The notes under the pieces: generated by a model
What the model was told of the DNA's origin: nothing
Databases searched by the model: none
The model's input: only the letters and a program-made list of their open reading frames with translations
Position numbers and translations under genes: made by a program
Shown here: one piece after another, positions 35,197 through 45,829 of the stretch
How positions within the stretch are numbered: position 1 is the first letter of the stretch
How the letters are laid out: every line of letters starts with the position of its first letter
NCBI GenBank assembly: GCA_036346205.1
Contig: JARFJB010000974.1
Span: 1,650,001 to 1,714,000, forward strand
Source: Vesta saturnalis
Taxonomy: Eukaryota; Arthropoda; Insecta; Coleoptera; Lampyridae
Direction of reading: 5' to 3'
Length of the DNA: 64,000 nt

Positions 35197-35270
35197 ACTT
35201 CGATAGCGCAGTTGGTTATCGCGGTACTCTGGCAAAGTACAGGTCGTAGGTTCAAATCCTACTCGAGGTA
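35197..35270 (+). tRNA. tRNA-derived sequence, anticodon GGC (right of an inverted pair)
   Basis: The best-folding of the three copies: the 7-bp acceptor has one wobble, the anticodon stem GTACT/AGTAC and the T stem are fully paired, and box A (TAGCGCAGTTGG) and box B (GGTTCAAATCC) are intact. The D stem has weak pairs. The loop CTGGCAA gives GGC, an Ala-type anticodon rarely used by eukaryotes, and G3-U70 is absent. A working tRNA is possible but the shared repeat flanks make a tRNA-derived element more likely. Confidence 0.6.
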
Positions 35271-35344
35271 AACTTTTTATTTGTGTATTTAATAAAATTT
35301 TTAATTATATATCACATCTCTGATCACAGTCCATCAACGATGTG

Positions 35345-36820
35345 TCGATCAGACATCAAAAACTCATCAATAGAATAAAAAGATTGTGCTTTTAGATAAT
35401 CAGTAATAGTCCTTTTTAGTTCACTCAAAGGTAACAATCTAATTTTTACTGATAACTTATAAAATTTAACTCCGTAGTAGTTACTACAGTTTTGGGACGT
35501 TGTAAGTCTGATTTGTTTAGGATAAAGATTATCATTATGACGAGTATTGTATTGAATATCATTAAAAGGTTGGTAAAGGATAATATTACTTTTTACATAT
35601 AATATACAATTTAAAATGTATAACCGGAGAATTAATATGGCAAGTTCAACAAATTTATGTTTACAACATTCTCTAAGGTCATTATTCTAATCACTCGCCT
35701 TTGGATCGAAAAAGGTCTCTACATGCCAGAAGAGTAACCCCAAGCAATAATTACATAAGTCATAATATGGAAATAATCGTAATACGCAGTAACTGTCACA
35801 CCCAGAGACACTTCAGATATTAGCAATCTCATTGAGTAACATGCTCTTTTAACTTAGTGGCCATGTAATTGCAGTTTTCAGACCAGTTTAATTTAGGATC
35901 AATAATCGCACCTAAAAATTTAATTTTTAGTGGTTTGTTGAGGTTATCTGTGTTGTTTAAAGTAAAAATACATTTCTCAGCTTTAGAGTAATTCATCCTT
36001 AGTCTGTAATTGGTCAACCAATTCTCAATTGCATCCAAAAAAGTATAATTTTCTAAACTTTTATAATTCGCTAACAAAGTTGTGTCACCAGCATAAAGAA
36101 TTAACTTGTTATGATTTATTAATACGGAGATATCATTAAAGTAAATCAAAAATAGTACAGTACCAAGAGCAGATCCTTGCGGAAACCGTGACTTAATTTC
36201 TTCAAAATCAGATTTGAAGATATTGTAGCAAACATATTGGGCGCGATTACTCAAATAAGATTCAAGTAGTAGAACGCTATCATGCGTAAATTTGTAATGT
36301 TGGAGCTTATCTAACAAAGTAGAGTGATTAACGCAATCAAATGCTTTAGTCAAGTCTAAAAATTGCTATACAAAATTCAATTGCTTCAAAACTTTCTAAT
36401 ATAGTGTCAGTAAGTCTTAAAATTGCAGTGGAAGTTGATTTGCCCTCACGGAAACCATATTGGCAATCAAAAAATAAATTTTTTTTTCGAAATATGGCAT
36501 AATTCGATTTCTTAAAATCTTTTCAAATATTTTGGAGAAAATTTGTGTATAGACAAATTACTAAGATTATCAATATCACCACCTTTATGTAAAGGAACAA
36601 TCTCAGAAATCTTTAATTTATTAGGATAGACTGATTCGCGAATGCTATAATTAATGATTTTTGTTAGTGGAATGATGATAACATTTTGTACAGATTTTAT
36701 AATATTTACAGTAATATCAAAAGGATCTCTTGACTTATTATTAGGTAGAACGTTAATAATGCCACGTAATTCATTAAACGTTACTTCCTGAAATTTAAAA
36801 CAAATAGACGGATTCATTTT
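35345..36820 (-). pseudogene. CR1-group reverse transcriptase
   Basis: Motifs in order: IINVLPNNKSRDPFDITVNI and IPLTKIINYSIRESVYPNKL (fingers), KISEIVPLHKGGD, then, after a break near 36500 and a partly decayed stretch, MTKAFDCVNHSTLLDKL (palm A), FPQGSALGTVLFLIYFNDIS (palm B) and LYAGDTTLLANY. The last should read YADD; the first catalytic Asp position is Gly, so the polymerase centre is destroyed. NYRLRMNYSKAEKCIF and IKFLGAIIDPKLNW follow, then a stop-ridden C-terminal region to about 35345 that still shows GVTLLACRDLF. Confidence 0.88.
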
Positions 36821-37099
36821 AAAACCCTTAAAATAGATGGCGGGTCACACTTTTCGGCTGGAAGAGAATGACTAATCACATCAGCAATATGTGTCAACAA
36901 TTTGTTAAATTGGTCGGAGGTTAAAGTATTGCTAAGTACTTGAGGATTATCTTTTTGTGTTATAACCTGCCAAATAGCCCTCGGTTTAGAATTGGAAGAT
37001 TTTACATACTTATTATTCGCTTGTATTTTACATTTTTTTAATTCAGATTTATAGAATTTGCGCAGGACAAGCGTATCATCACTATTAAATTTTTTGTGG

Positions 37100-37680
37100 T
37101 TGTCGTTTAAAGTAATAAGTACGTTACGCGTGCATCAAACCAATAAAGACTGTTACTACGAAAGTTATGACTATTGACGATCTTTTGAGGAAAACAAATT
37201 AAAAAGTAATCCATAAATATACTTAAAAATGTAGAAAATTTGTCCAAACCAGGTACACGATTATTATCTATGAAGGACCAATCAGTAGATTCAAGTAAAT
37301 TATACATTACTTTCCTCTATTACTAAGTGGTCGAATAATTAATTTACGTAATGTAGTATGAATATAAAAACTAATTATTTGAGAAAAGTATCAGAGATAC
37401 ATGCATCAAATACAGAAGCGTTAAAATTTACATCACCAACGAAATTAACAAAAGTATTACCAATGCAATTGTTTCCTCTAGTGTTAAAAAAAATAGTAGG
37501 ACTAAGGCCAAAACTATGCATTATGTTAGTAAGATAGATGGCTTGATTGTCGTTGGAGCTAAATTTAACATTAAAGTCTCCACATAAGACAACAAAATTC
37601 TTATTAATATCGAGTTTAGAAAATAGAATAATAAGAAAGTCAATAAACGACTTAAATTTACCAACAGGGGATTGCATTTA
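37100..37680 (-). pseudogene. AP-endonuclease C-terminal part and linker of the CR1-group element
   Basis: VVLCGDFNVKFSSND carries the GDFN motif of apurinic-endonuclease-like domains, followed by LTNIMHSFGLSPTIF. The piece 37307-37107 (DKFSTFLSIFMDYFLICFPQ) is the usual linker between endonuclease and RT. The N-terminal half of the endonuclease (NINILCLTEHWL) lies in the triplicated unit just upstream. The final SDH motif region is not clear. Confidence 0.8.
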
Positions 37681-37752
37681 TTAATTATAATACCTTATGT
37701 TTCGCAGTCAATTTCTCTCGATAATTCCATAACAAACGGAATAGCTACACTT

Positions 37753-39104
37753 CAATACATTTTTTTGTTAATATTACAGAACCGCCATGTTTATGAATTT
37801 TTCGAGAAAAATGAGGAACAACTTTGAAATCAAAAATATTAATTAGGTTAACGACACTGTCAAGCCAGTGTTCTGTCAAACACAATATGTTTATATTGTT
37901 ATGAGATTTAACAGTAGCTTCTAATTCAGAGATTTTGTTAGTAACAGGTTGTATATTAATGTGCATAATATTAAAGTTCACTTTTCGGCCGAAAAAAATT
38001 GTCAATTGTTTTTTGGATGCTTTTTATTGGACTATTAGACTTCACTACACTAGTCTCACTAACATGAACATTTTGTTGCAATCTTGTCCATTGCGTCTAG
38101 AATTATTGATGTTAATAGATCTTGTCAAAGGTATTGATTTTGATCCAACGTTTATTTTAGCGTTTAGATTATCATCTCCAGAACTGAGTTTGTTTGCTTC
38201 AATACATTTTTTTGTCAATATCATAGAACCGCCATGTTTATGAATTTTTCGAGAAAAATGAGGAACAACTTTGAAACCAAAAATATTAATTAGGTTAACG
38301 ACACTGTCAAGCCAGTGTTCTGTCAAACACAATATGTTTATATTGTTATGAGATTTAACAGTAGCTTCTAATTCAGAGATTTTGTTAGTAACAGGTTGTA
38401 TATTAATCTGCATAATATTAAAGTTCACTTTTCGGCCGAAAAAAATTGTCAATTGTTTTTTAGATGCTTTTTATTGGACTATTAGACTTCACTACACTAG
38501 TCTCACTAACATGAACATTTTGTTGCAATCTTGTCTCATTGCGTCTAGAATTATTGATGTTAATAGAAGATCTTGTCAAAGGTATTGATTTTGATCCAAC
38601 GTTTATTTTAGCGTTTAGATTATCATCTCCAGAGCTGAGTTTGTTTGCTTCAATACATTTTTTTGTCAATATCATAGAACCGCCATGTTTATGAATTTTT
38701 CGAGAAAAATGAGGAACAACTTTGAAATCAAAAATATTAATTAGGTTAACGACACTGTCAAGCCAGTGTTCTGTCAAACACAATATGTTTATATTGTTAT
38801 GAGATTTAACAGTAGCTTCTAATTCAGAGATTTTGTTAGTAACAGGTTGTATATTAATGTGCATAATATTAAAGTTCACTTTTCGGCCGAAAAAAATTGT
38901 CAATTGTTTTTTGGATGCTTTTTATTGGACTATTAGACTTCACTACACTAGTCTCACTAACATGAACATTTTGTTCCAATCTTATCTCATTGCGTCTAGA
39001 ATTATTGATGTTAATAGAAGATCTTGTCAAAGGTATTGATTTTGATCCAACGTTTATTTTAGCGTTTAGATTATCACCTCCAGAGCTGAGTTTGTTTGCT
39101 TCAA
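37753..39104 (-). repeat. Tandem triplication (447, 451, 451 bp) inside the CR1-group element
   Basis: Three head-to-tail copies start at a TTCAATA junction (C at 37753, 38200, 38651 and the terminal 39102). Each unit on the minus strand reads ANKLSSGDDNLNAKINVGSK, VHVSETSVVKSNSPIKSIQK, a short linker with IDNFF, then FNIMHINIQPVTNKISELEA and NINILCLTEHWLDSVVNLIN. The first part belongs to the ORF1 tail and the second to the endonuclease N-terminus. Copies differ by only a few bases, so the duplication is young compared with the rest of the element. Confidence 0.95.
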
Positions 39105-39720
39105 TAGGTTGACAAATATCTGACGTTTTTATTTGTTTTAAGAGACATTTATCGTAAAAAAATTTTTTATTAAGAATATATTTAGATAACGAGGAGCATA
39201 ACTTGAGTTTACCGTGTTGATTTAAGTGAATACCCGTTCGATAATAGTAATATCTGCGTAAGCAAAATTTGTGCATAACCGCTTGAAATGTTCGATCGTG
39301 TCAACCAGATCATTATTAGCCTTAAATATAGCATTGTTAGCCATGGAAGTGGTTTGTCCGTAAACATATGGAACAGTGCAAAACAGAACGTTTGTATTAG
39401 TTATTGATTTACAGATATGTTTTACATCCCTCATATTTAAAGTAGAATTTATAGTTAAATCTTTAGATGCCGTAAAGTTATTTATTCCGGCTATAATAAT
39501 AACATAGTCATTCACAGTAAATAGTCTAGTTAAATTTTTATGTCAAAAACGATGTGATAAAACAAGCATTAAGTCTAAAAACTGATTGCACGTTAAAACT
39601 ACTCGTTAGATTGACTGTCGCTAATAACAAAATATTATATTTGTTGCATTTATTTATGTAAAATACATTCTTGCTAATATTCCTGGTATCGTTAGAGAAG
39701 TGGACAAGTCATTATTATTG
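39105..39720 (-). pseudogene. SGNH-esterase-like ORF1 of the CR1-group element
   Basis: The frame 39515-39222 (NDYVIIIAGINNFTASKDLT, NTNVLFCTVPYVYGQ, NNDLVDTIEHFKRLC) corresponds to the central and C-terminal part of the SGNH hydrolase fold found in CR1-type ORF1 proteins. After a frame change, the frame beginning at 39276 gives RTGIHLNQHGKLKL, the G-x-H-L-N-x-x-G block with the catalytic His. Upstream to about 39720 the similarity continues (CNKYNILLLATVNLTSSFNV) with stops. The nucleophile Ser block is not visible. Confidence 0.7.
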
Positions 39721-39845
39721 AGAATCAAAACATTAGTCAGGGCATAGAAAGCAAAAAATTTAGCCTCAGTAAGGGCAACTTGTTACATGACATTTGCCGC
39801 TTCATTTGCTAATTTATCTTAAATAGGATTTCGTGTAGTGAAAAA

Positions 39846-40830
39846 ATGGAATTAATCCGAGAACATTTTCGCATAATGATTTATTATGACTTTAAGAAAG
39901 GTTTAAGTGCGTATGACTGCGAAGAAAGTTTGAAATCAACATAATTTACAGATGGTACAAGGAATTCGAACGTGGAAAAACTACAGTTGATCACCATAAA
40001 GTCGCAGACCCTCCCATTACCGCTGTCACAGAAGAAAACATTGCTGCTGTGAGGATTATGGAAGCAGATAAGAGAACTAGTTACGCCGTAACAGAAGTTC
40101 AACTGGGGATTGGATTCTCATCCGTGAGAACAATAATATACAAAAGAAGTCGTAAGTCGTTTTATACTCCATCGTCTTACAGATTTTCAAAAAGCAGAAC
40201 AACTGTGAATTTTCCACTAAAGTCGTGCATTGCTTAAGAATGGTGGACATAAAACTTTGTCGAAAATTGTAACAGGCGATGAAACTTACATACCATTCTT
40301 TGACATGTCAACTCGACAACAGGGCCGCGGACGGATCCATAAAGACGAGACCACATCAACAATATTCAGAAAGCAGCAAGCAATGAAGAAAGTAGTACAC
40401 GCTGTGTTCTTTAAAAGTATCGGTCTAGTGCGCGCTATTAAGCTAGAGGAGAAGAAGACTGTCACAGCTAAACGGTACATCGAACGCTGTTTGCCGGAAG
40501 TATTTAATAAAGTGCCAAAAAAAGGAATCACGATGATACTTCTTCCCACACTGCAGAGCTGATTCGGTAGTATTTAACTGCAAGCAAGATTAATGTAACC
40601 GAACACCCCTCATTCTCACCGGATCTGGCAATGTGAGTCTTTTGGCTGTTTTTGGGGCTAAAAAAGAACTTATGAGGAAGTAGGTTTTTTTCAGAGGAAG
40701 AGATCGATGCTGCTGTTCGGAGTTATTTTAAAAGTCTTCCTAAAGCTGCTTGGCTTGGAGCATTTAAGCAGTGGAAGTAAAGCATGGCTAGGTGCATTAT
40801 ATCAGAACGCAAGTACTTTGAACATATCTA
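39846..40830 (+). pseudogene. DD34D mariner transposase relic
   Basis: Starts MELIREHFRIMIYYDFKKGL, the characteristic mariner N-terminus. Frames then shift repeatedly: TEENIAAVR-like and GIGFSSVRTIIY blocks, ALLKNGGHKTLSKIVTGDET (first Asp), KRYIERCLPEVFNKVPKKGI, HDDTSSHTAELIR (second Asp) and EHPSFSPDLAM. By count the third residue falls 34 positions after the second but is no longer Asp. This is the classic mariner family, distinct from the DD41D elements around it. No inverted repeats could be defined. Confidence 0.85.
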
Positions 40831-40833
40831 ATA

Positions 40834-40965
40834 AACAATCAAAATACACCCACGTACCACACAAAATTAAAAAACACCGAACGCGTTTCGATAGCTACGC
40901 TATGATCATCAGCGGTCGACGGTGTTTTTTAATTTTGTGTGATACGTGGGTGTATTTTGATTGTT
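40834..40965. repeat. 132-bp hairpin with hammerhead-like loop
   Basis: Arms of 46 bases (40834-40879 and 40920-40965) pair almost perfectly around a 40-base loop. On the minus strand the loop reads CTGATGA ... GCTATCGAAACGCG, the order of conserved hammerhead-ribozyme boxes with the long arms in the place of stem I. Confidence 0.85.
40886..40912 (-). ncRNA. Hammerhead-ribozyme-like core
   Basis: Minus strand CTGATGA, a 5-bp stem ATAGC/GCTAT, then GAAACGCGTT. A canonical hammerhead has stem II starting directly after CTGATGA; here one or two extra bases intervene, and the third stem would be only two or three pairs. Type I hammerheads with such short stem III are known from Penelope-like elements and some insect satellites. 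Activity is doubtful. Confidence 0.4.
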
Positions 40966-40969
40966 ACAG

Positions 40970-41215
40970 ATCCTGCCACAGTTCCTGTGTTCCAGATTTT
41001 TCATATCTAATAAAATTTTGAAAAAGTTACACGGGTTCTTCTATTCTCAACAATAATGGCTTGTTCCTCGTATATGCAATTCACCACAATCCCGTGTTGG
41101 GGATCAAACTTTTTTTTGAACAAATCTTTACTTTTTAATATAAATTGTCAAAATCTCTGTTGTAGATTTCAATAATAACACGGTTCAAAGACTTTTTATA
41201 ACAATAAGTTGCAAT
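40970..41215. other. Spacer, nothing recognised
   Basis: AT-rich sequence between the hairpin and the next DD41D element. Confidence 0.4.
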
Positions 41216-41219
41216 AAGT

Positions 41220-42715
41220 GCAGGTTTGATACTTAATTTACGCTTAATGCACTGCATATTTGAATTAACAAAAAAGGTATACTTGTTGGACTCCCATATT
41301 GTAAGGCGTTTTCGAGATATTGCCATTATAATAATTCACAGCACCTCAAAAAAAAAACAGTATTTGAAAGTGGGTTGTGACTACCAAAGGTACTGTCAAT
41401 TATTTATTAGTTGAACGCAAAGACTTGTAATTAAATACTGAATTGACAATATCGCTTTTATCTAAAATGCCTAGAGGTAATGAGTTTACAAATATTGAAC
41501 TAAGGGATATGATTTGGGTTTAGGCACAAATAAATTATAATTTATGTGCAACAGTTAGACGATATTTACAGTTATATCCAAATCGAATTGTGCCCCGTCG
41601 TAAAAAATTTCAAAGAATGTATGCAAATTTAGGTGAAAGCGGTTCTTTTCATACGAAGAATTCTGGTGGCCGACCTAAAAGAATTACAGCTGATATCGAA
41701 GATAAAACTTAAAATTTCAGAATATCCTGAATTAAGTACTCGCTTCCAGACAACTACTGTTGTAAGTAAATCAAGTATTTCAAGAATATTACGTACAGAA
41801 AAATTGTATCCGTATCATTTTACGCCTGTACAAAATTTATTGCTCAATGACTTACCACGCATAATGTATTTCTGTCATGGCTGCTCAATAAAATCAATCC
41901 ACTATTTTTAAAAAAGGTATTGTTTACTGACGAGGCCACATTCAAACGCCACGGAGTTTTAATTGGAGAAATGACCAATACAATGATTCTGGTAATCCTC
42001 GTAAATACAAAGAAGCTCATTTTCAACATGAATTTTCAATAAATATTTGGTGTGGAATTATTGGGCGCTTTACTTGAAGAAATTCCGCTAATTGTAAGGC
42101 ACGATATGTAGTTTATGCACGACGGTGCGCCGCCACCTTATCCACTTAGAGTCCGGGAGCATTTAAATAACAATTTTCCATATCGTTGGATTGGACCGGG
42201 CAGCGAATTCCCATGGCTTCCCCGTACTCCGTAATTAAATCCTTTGGATTTCTACGTATGGGGATACATGAAATCTTTAGTGTACAATAGTGAAATCCAT
42301 AATCGAGATGCACTCCTAGAAAAAATTCTTGAACCCGCAAATACTTCAAAAAATGACGTCGTCTTTTTTAAGATAGGACAACACAAAAAGGTTTAAAAAA
42401 ATGTATTGAAGTAAACGGTGGCCACTTTTAACATTTAATGAAGTAAATGTGACTATTGTTTTCCAATTAAATTGTATTTCTTTATAAAACCTATCTTTTA
42501 TTTACCATTATTCTTAAAGTAGATTACAATATTGTGGTTAAAATCAAAGGTTTTTAAAGGAAACACTTCAATCGAATTTTAAAATATTATCGTTTTTGAG
42601 ACGACGCCAGCGCGGCGTGCAATATTAAAATGGGAATATCTCGAAAACGCCTTAAAATATGAGAGTCGAACGAGTATACCTTTTTTGTTTTAAAATAATG
42701 AAATTTTTATTATTT
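41220..42715 (+). mobile_element. DD41D mariner-like element (decayed)
   Basis: Inverted repeats are seen as GGTATACTTGTTGGACTCCC ... AAGGCGTTTTCGAGATAT on the left (41276-41320) and their complement at the right (42626-42690). Outer tips cannot be placed: the right one merges with the poly-G edge of the hAT element. Confidence 0.72.
41467..42430 (+). pseudogene. DD41D mariner-like transposase (heavily broken)
   Basis: Starts MPRGNEFTNIELRDMIWV with a stop three residues on. Then ATVRRYLQLYPNRIVPRRKK, SGGRPKRITADIEDK, VSKSSISRILRTEKLYPYHF, KKVLFTDEATFKRHGV (first Asp), a deletion that removes most of the middle, FMHDGAPPPYPLRVREHLNN (second Asp), a TAA replacing the Asp of SPDL, and LNPLDFYVWGYMKSLVYN (third Asp, 41 positions on). 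At least five frame changes or stops. Confidence 0.85.
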
Positions 42716-45159
42716 AAGGGGGGGGGCAAACCATGGTCCATGGTCGTTCAAAATGTAAAATTTTAGGATAAAAAGAAAAGGCAAATGAAAACAAAACTTT
42801 GAGATTTTAATTATACTTCAATTAAACTAATAACATTTTTCTTGGGTTTAAACTAAATTTATCCAAAACTTTCTTCACTATGCAGTCCTGATTTTTCTTC
42901 AAAGATTTTCGATGCACACTCATCAAACACAACCCAGTGAGTCTGTCATCACACACTGTACTCCTGAGCCAGGTTTTTACCCTTCGCAGGGTACTGAACG
43001 ATCTTTCCACGGTAGCAGTAGTGGATGGGAAAGCACTTAATATTAGCAGTGCATGCCTTGTTGCAGGGAAAAAAACATTAGCTTCCTCCAAAAGTGCAGT
43101 CACTTCAATGTCCTTTAATTTGTCTTCTGTTAAATTCCTTTTCTTCCACATATTGTACCACAAATCTAATTCTGCAGAGACATCACCCAACTTATAAAAT
43201 TCCATGAAAGATTCTGCATTATTTTTGAAATCTTTTGAAGCCATTTTGAGCATGCTTGAAGGATGAAGATAAGTTAAAGAAAAAGCAGGTGTATTTTCGT
43301 TGGAGAATCTAGCATCCAAAGACAAAGTTAAAGAATCAAGATAGGGGATGATTATTGACCGCTTTCAGTATTCAACTGCAGACTTAGATGGTGGATTACT
43401 TCTGTGTACTTGCTTTTGAGTGACTCGTGGTACTGACAACTCAACACCTACTTTCTCTGCGATATCAAGTGATTTTTTAAATAATTCATAAGAAACATTT
43501 TCGACATCTTGTCGATCTTCTTTGATTACATCTAGAATATCATCAATATGTTTCTTCACCATAACCAGATCCATACTTTTACCTTGTAAAACGTTTACAA
43601 CGGGTTCCAAAATTGCAAAGTATCTTGCAATTATGTTTAAGCCTAAGATGAATATTGGTTTAGTAACTGCACAGTGCAATTGGTAGGCAGATTTTCTTGT
43701 TGCATAGTTTCCTTCGACAGATAGATGTTCTAGTGCTTTAACAATGTCAGTGAAGCTTTCTGAAAATTTTTTTATGCTCTTATATTTTTCCGATCATCTG
43801 GTCTCACAGAGCCTTGAAAGATTTGGAACCGATTTCCTACGGGCTGGCGATTCACGAAAGAAGGTTATTGTGTCTTTAACCGTTGCAACTGTGTTTCTTA
43901 TTTCTGGCAGCTTGCTAGTATCATTGACTACAAGATTTAATCTGTGGCTGGAGCAATGGAAAAATAAAGATTTAGCGTACTTTTTTTTAAGAATGGCCTG
44001 TACACCACCTTCTTTGCCGGCCATCGTGGAACACCCGTCAAATCCGAATCCCACACAATTATCGGCGGAAAAATTATTATCTTCTAAAAAACTTTGAATT
44101 GCGCTAGCGATTGTAGAAGCATCTTGACATTTTAACTCAATGTAGCCTACAAATTCCTCCCTGATTATTTTTTGGCTTTCATCATAGAACCTTAATCCAA
44201 TAGAAAGCTGCTCTTTTCCAGCGATATCTGCTGTTTCATCAACCATTACAGCATAAGCTTTTGCCCGTTTACAGTCTTCGATTATTTTTTCTTTGATAAC
44301 TTCACCGCATAATTGTATGATCTCATTTTGAACTGTTGGTGAGGTATAGACTGCGTTTTTTAACATTTATCCAAGTGGCTCTTTAGCTTCTCATCACCCG
44401 AGTCAATCCTCAAATTTAAAAGGTCAAAGAAAACTCCCTCATTTCCTTGTTTTCCCCTAAGCGGCAAATCATGAATTCCACAAAATATTATGCATGAAAT
44501 AATTGCTGTCAATATTTGTTGATTTTCGTCAATCGTCTTATGGTGCCCTATTTGCAACTGGACTTCAACAGGAGCATTTTCAAGAAATGCTTTTGCAGCA
44601 GCTGTTGAAGATTTGTGGTAATGGCTGTCAACGTGCTTTCTGCAATCTTCATGTATATCCTTAAACTTCATGTAAGGCCTTACCATAAATGACCCCAAAA
44701 CTCCTCTAACTGTAGCAATTCTTGGCGGAAATAAAACACAATACAAACATAGAGCACCTTTCAAACGACTTGAGTACACCAGCCATGGAGTATATTGATC
44801 TAATCAGCGATGGTTAAATTTCCTTTTCAAGTGAATGGCATCAGAAGCAAAATCGTAATTGGATGATGGAACCCAAGGGTTTGTCAATAATTCCTTCTTT
44901 TTTTCAGAAGGCAAGTTATTGGCACAACTAACATAACGACCAATGTCATTTTCATGGCAGCCATCGCGTTCTTCAGTTTGTTTAGAGGTCCCAGTGCCAG
45001 AGACAGCTTCAAGTAGATTTGAAGAACTACTTGAGCCTCCTTCAAAAATAGATTCCGATTTTGATGTTCCGACCATTTTATTTTCATCTTCATCACAATC
45101 ATTGCTTCCACTTCCACTACTGTCATCATGAACTTTTTTCCGTTTTAGAGATTTTTGAC

Positions 45160-45785
45160 CTAAAAATAATAACCTAATGTCATTCTTGTTCTTAGTCCCT
45201 AGTATAAATTAGTATAAAACAAAACTACCATGTAATGATAGCTTATAATGTGGATATACTATATCCGATGTTAATATTTTTTCTCTAGATTAAAAACACA
45301 AAATGAAATTAATAGCACGTATAAAGTGCTGTTTGATCTTTAATATTTGAAAATTTCAAGTTTTTATATTTAGTCCCATTTGAGATATCAGCTGTCAAAA
45401 TCATCGGTGCATTATTGTAATTTTTGTTATAATTAGAAGGCAAAAAGTCGGCATCATAATAATGAAAAAATATATAAAATTATATTAATAATGCACAGAA
45501 TCTTTTGCCAAAGCTAATAAAAATTATTTCACAAAGATACAAGCAAAGAGTAAAGAGCAATTGGCAATTTTGTAAAGGGCTGCAATTGAATTTTTTTCCA
45601 AATAATTTTGAACAAAAATTAACATCGGATATAACATATCTACATTATAAGCTATCATTACATGGTAGTTTTGTTTTATTTGGTGCTGGTCGAGCAACCA
45701 ATTTTCTAATTTTTGGACCATTTCTAATGGAATGACTAAAGTTTTAATTAAAAATTTAATTTTCTACTAAAATTATTTAACTTAC
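45160..45785 (-). other. Intron 1 of the hAT transposase gene
   Basis: 626 bases from GTAAGT to TTATTTTTAG. Splicing joins AAA-G to GT-CAA, keeping the frame into exon 2. A 470-bp palindromic element occupies most of it. Confidence 0.8.
45211..45680. mobile_element. 470-bp palindromic element (MITE-like) in the hAT intron
   Basis: Arms 45211-45275 and 45618-45680 are inverted copies with few mismatches (TAAAACAAAACTACCATGTA at the left tip, its complement at the right). No coding potential beyond AT-rich frames, no obvious target duplication, superfamily unknown. Confidence 0.7.
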
Positions 45786-45829
45786 CTTTTTGTAACCAAT
45801 TTCTTATATCCATATTGCATTTTCTGTGA

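Larger units (their letters stand above)
34948..35270. repeat. 323-bp inverted repeat with tRNA-like ends
   Basis: The two tRNA-like sequences point outward at their 3' ends and share the inner flank CCCCAAT-n-GAT, then TAAATTTTGTCTTTATGTATGT and the rest. The centre contains further partial copies of the same flank in both orientations (about 35080-35140). The copy at 11852 has the same inner flank (to 11985) and a similar outer flank (ATTTAATAAAATT), so a longer tRNA-bearing repeat underlies all three. Confidence 0.8.
35345..39720 (-). mobile_element. CR1-group non-LTR retrotransposon with internal triplication
   Basis: On the minus strand, reading from 39720, the parts are an SGNH-esterase-like ORF1 end, an AP-endonuclease, an RT and an RT C-terminal region. 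This order without RNase H fits the CR1/L2/Daphne group. A 451-bp unit that spans the ORF1-endonuclease junction is present three times (37753-39104). Frameshifts and a mutated RT active site mean it cannot move. The 3' end lies about 75 bases from the tRNA-derived pair. Confidence 0.85.
42822..45813 (-). pseudogene. hAT transposase, ZMYM1-like, with 5' intron
   Basis: Exon 1 is 28 bases (ATG at 45813, MDIRNWLQK) ending at GTAAGT. Exon 2 starts at 45159 in the correct frame (GQKSLKRKKVHDDSSG). Then comes a TTF-type zinc finger region (TPWLVYSSRLKGALCLYC), a DUF4371-like part, the catalytic RNase H-like core with MVDETADIAGKEQLSIGLRF, FGFDGCSTMAG and HCSSHRLNLVVND, and the C-terminal dimerisation block LLILSAFPSTTATVERSFST with the catalytic Glu. 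Defects: TGA at 44804-44806 and 43367-43369 (both probably former Trp) and frameshifts near 44362 and 43794. About 780 codons, normal for this group. Only four lesions, so fairly young. Confidence 0.92.

Noticed and set aside
37935..39039. Repeated plus-strand frames of 68-102 codons
   Set aside because: Shadows of the triplicated minus-strand retrotransposon unit.
43744..44097. 117-codon plus-strand frame with a PSLPAIVEHPSNPNP stretch
   Set aside because: Antisense of the hAT catalytic core.
45505..45735. 76-codon frame in the hAT intron
   Set aside because: Falls in the palindromic element and overlaps its arm; no motif.
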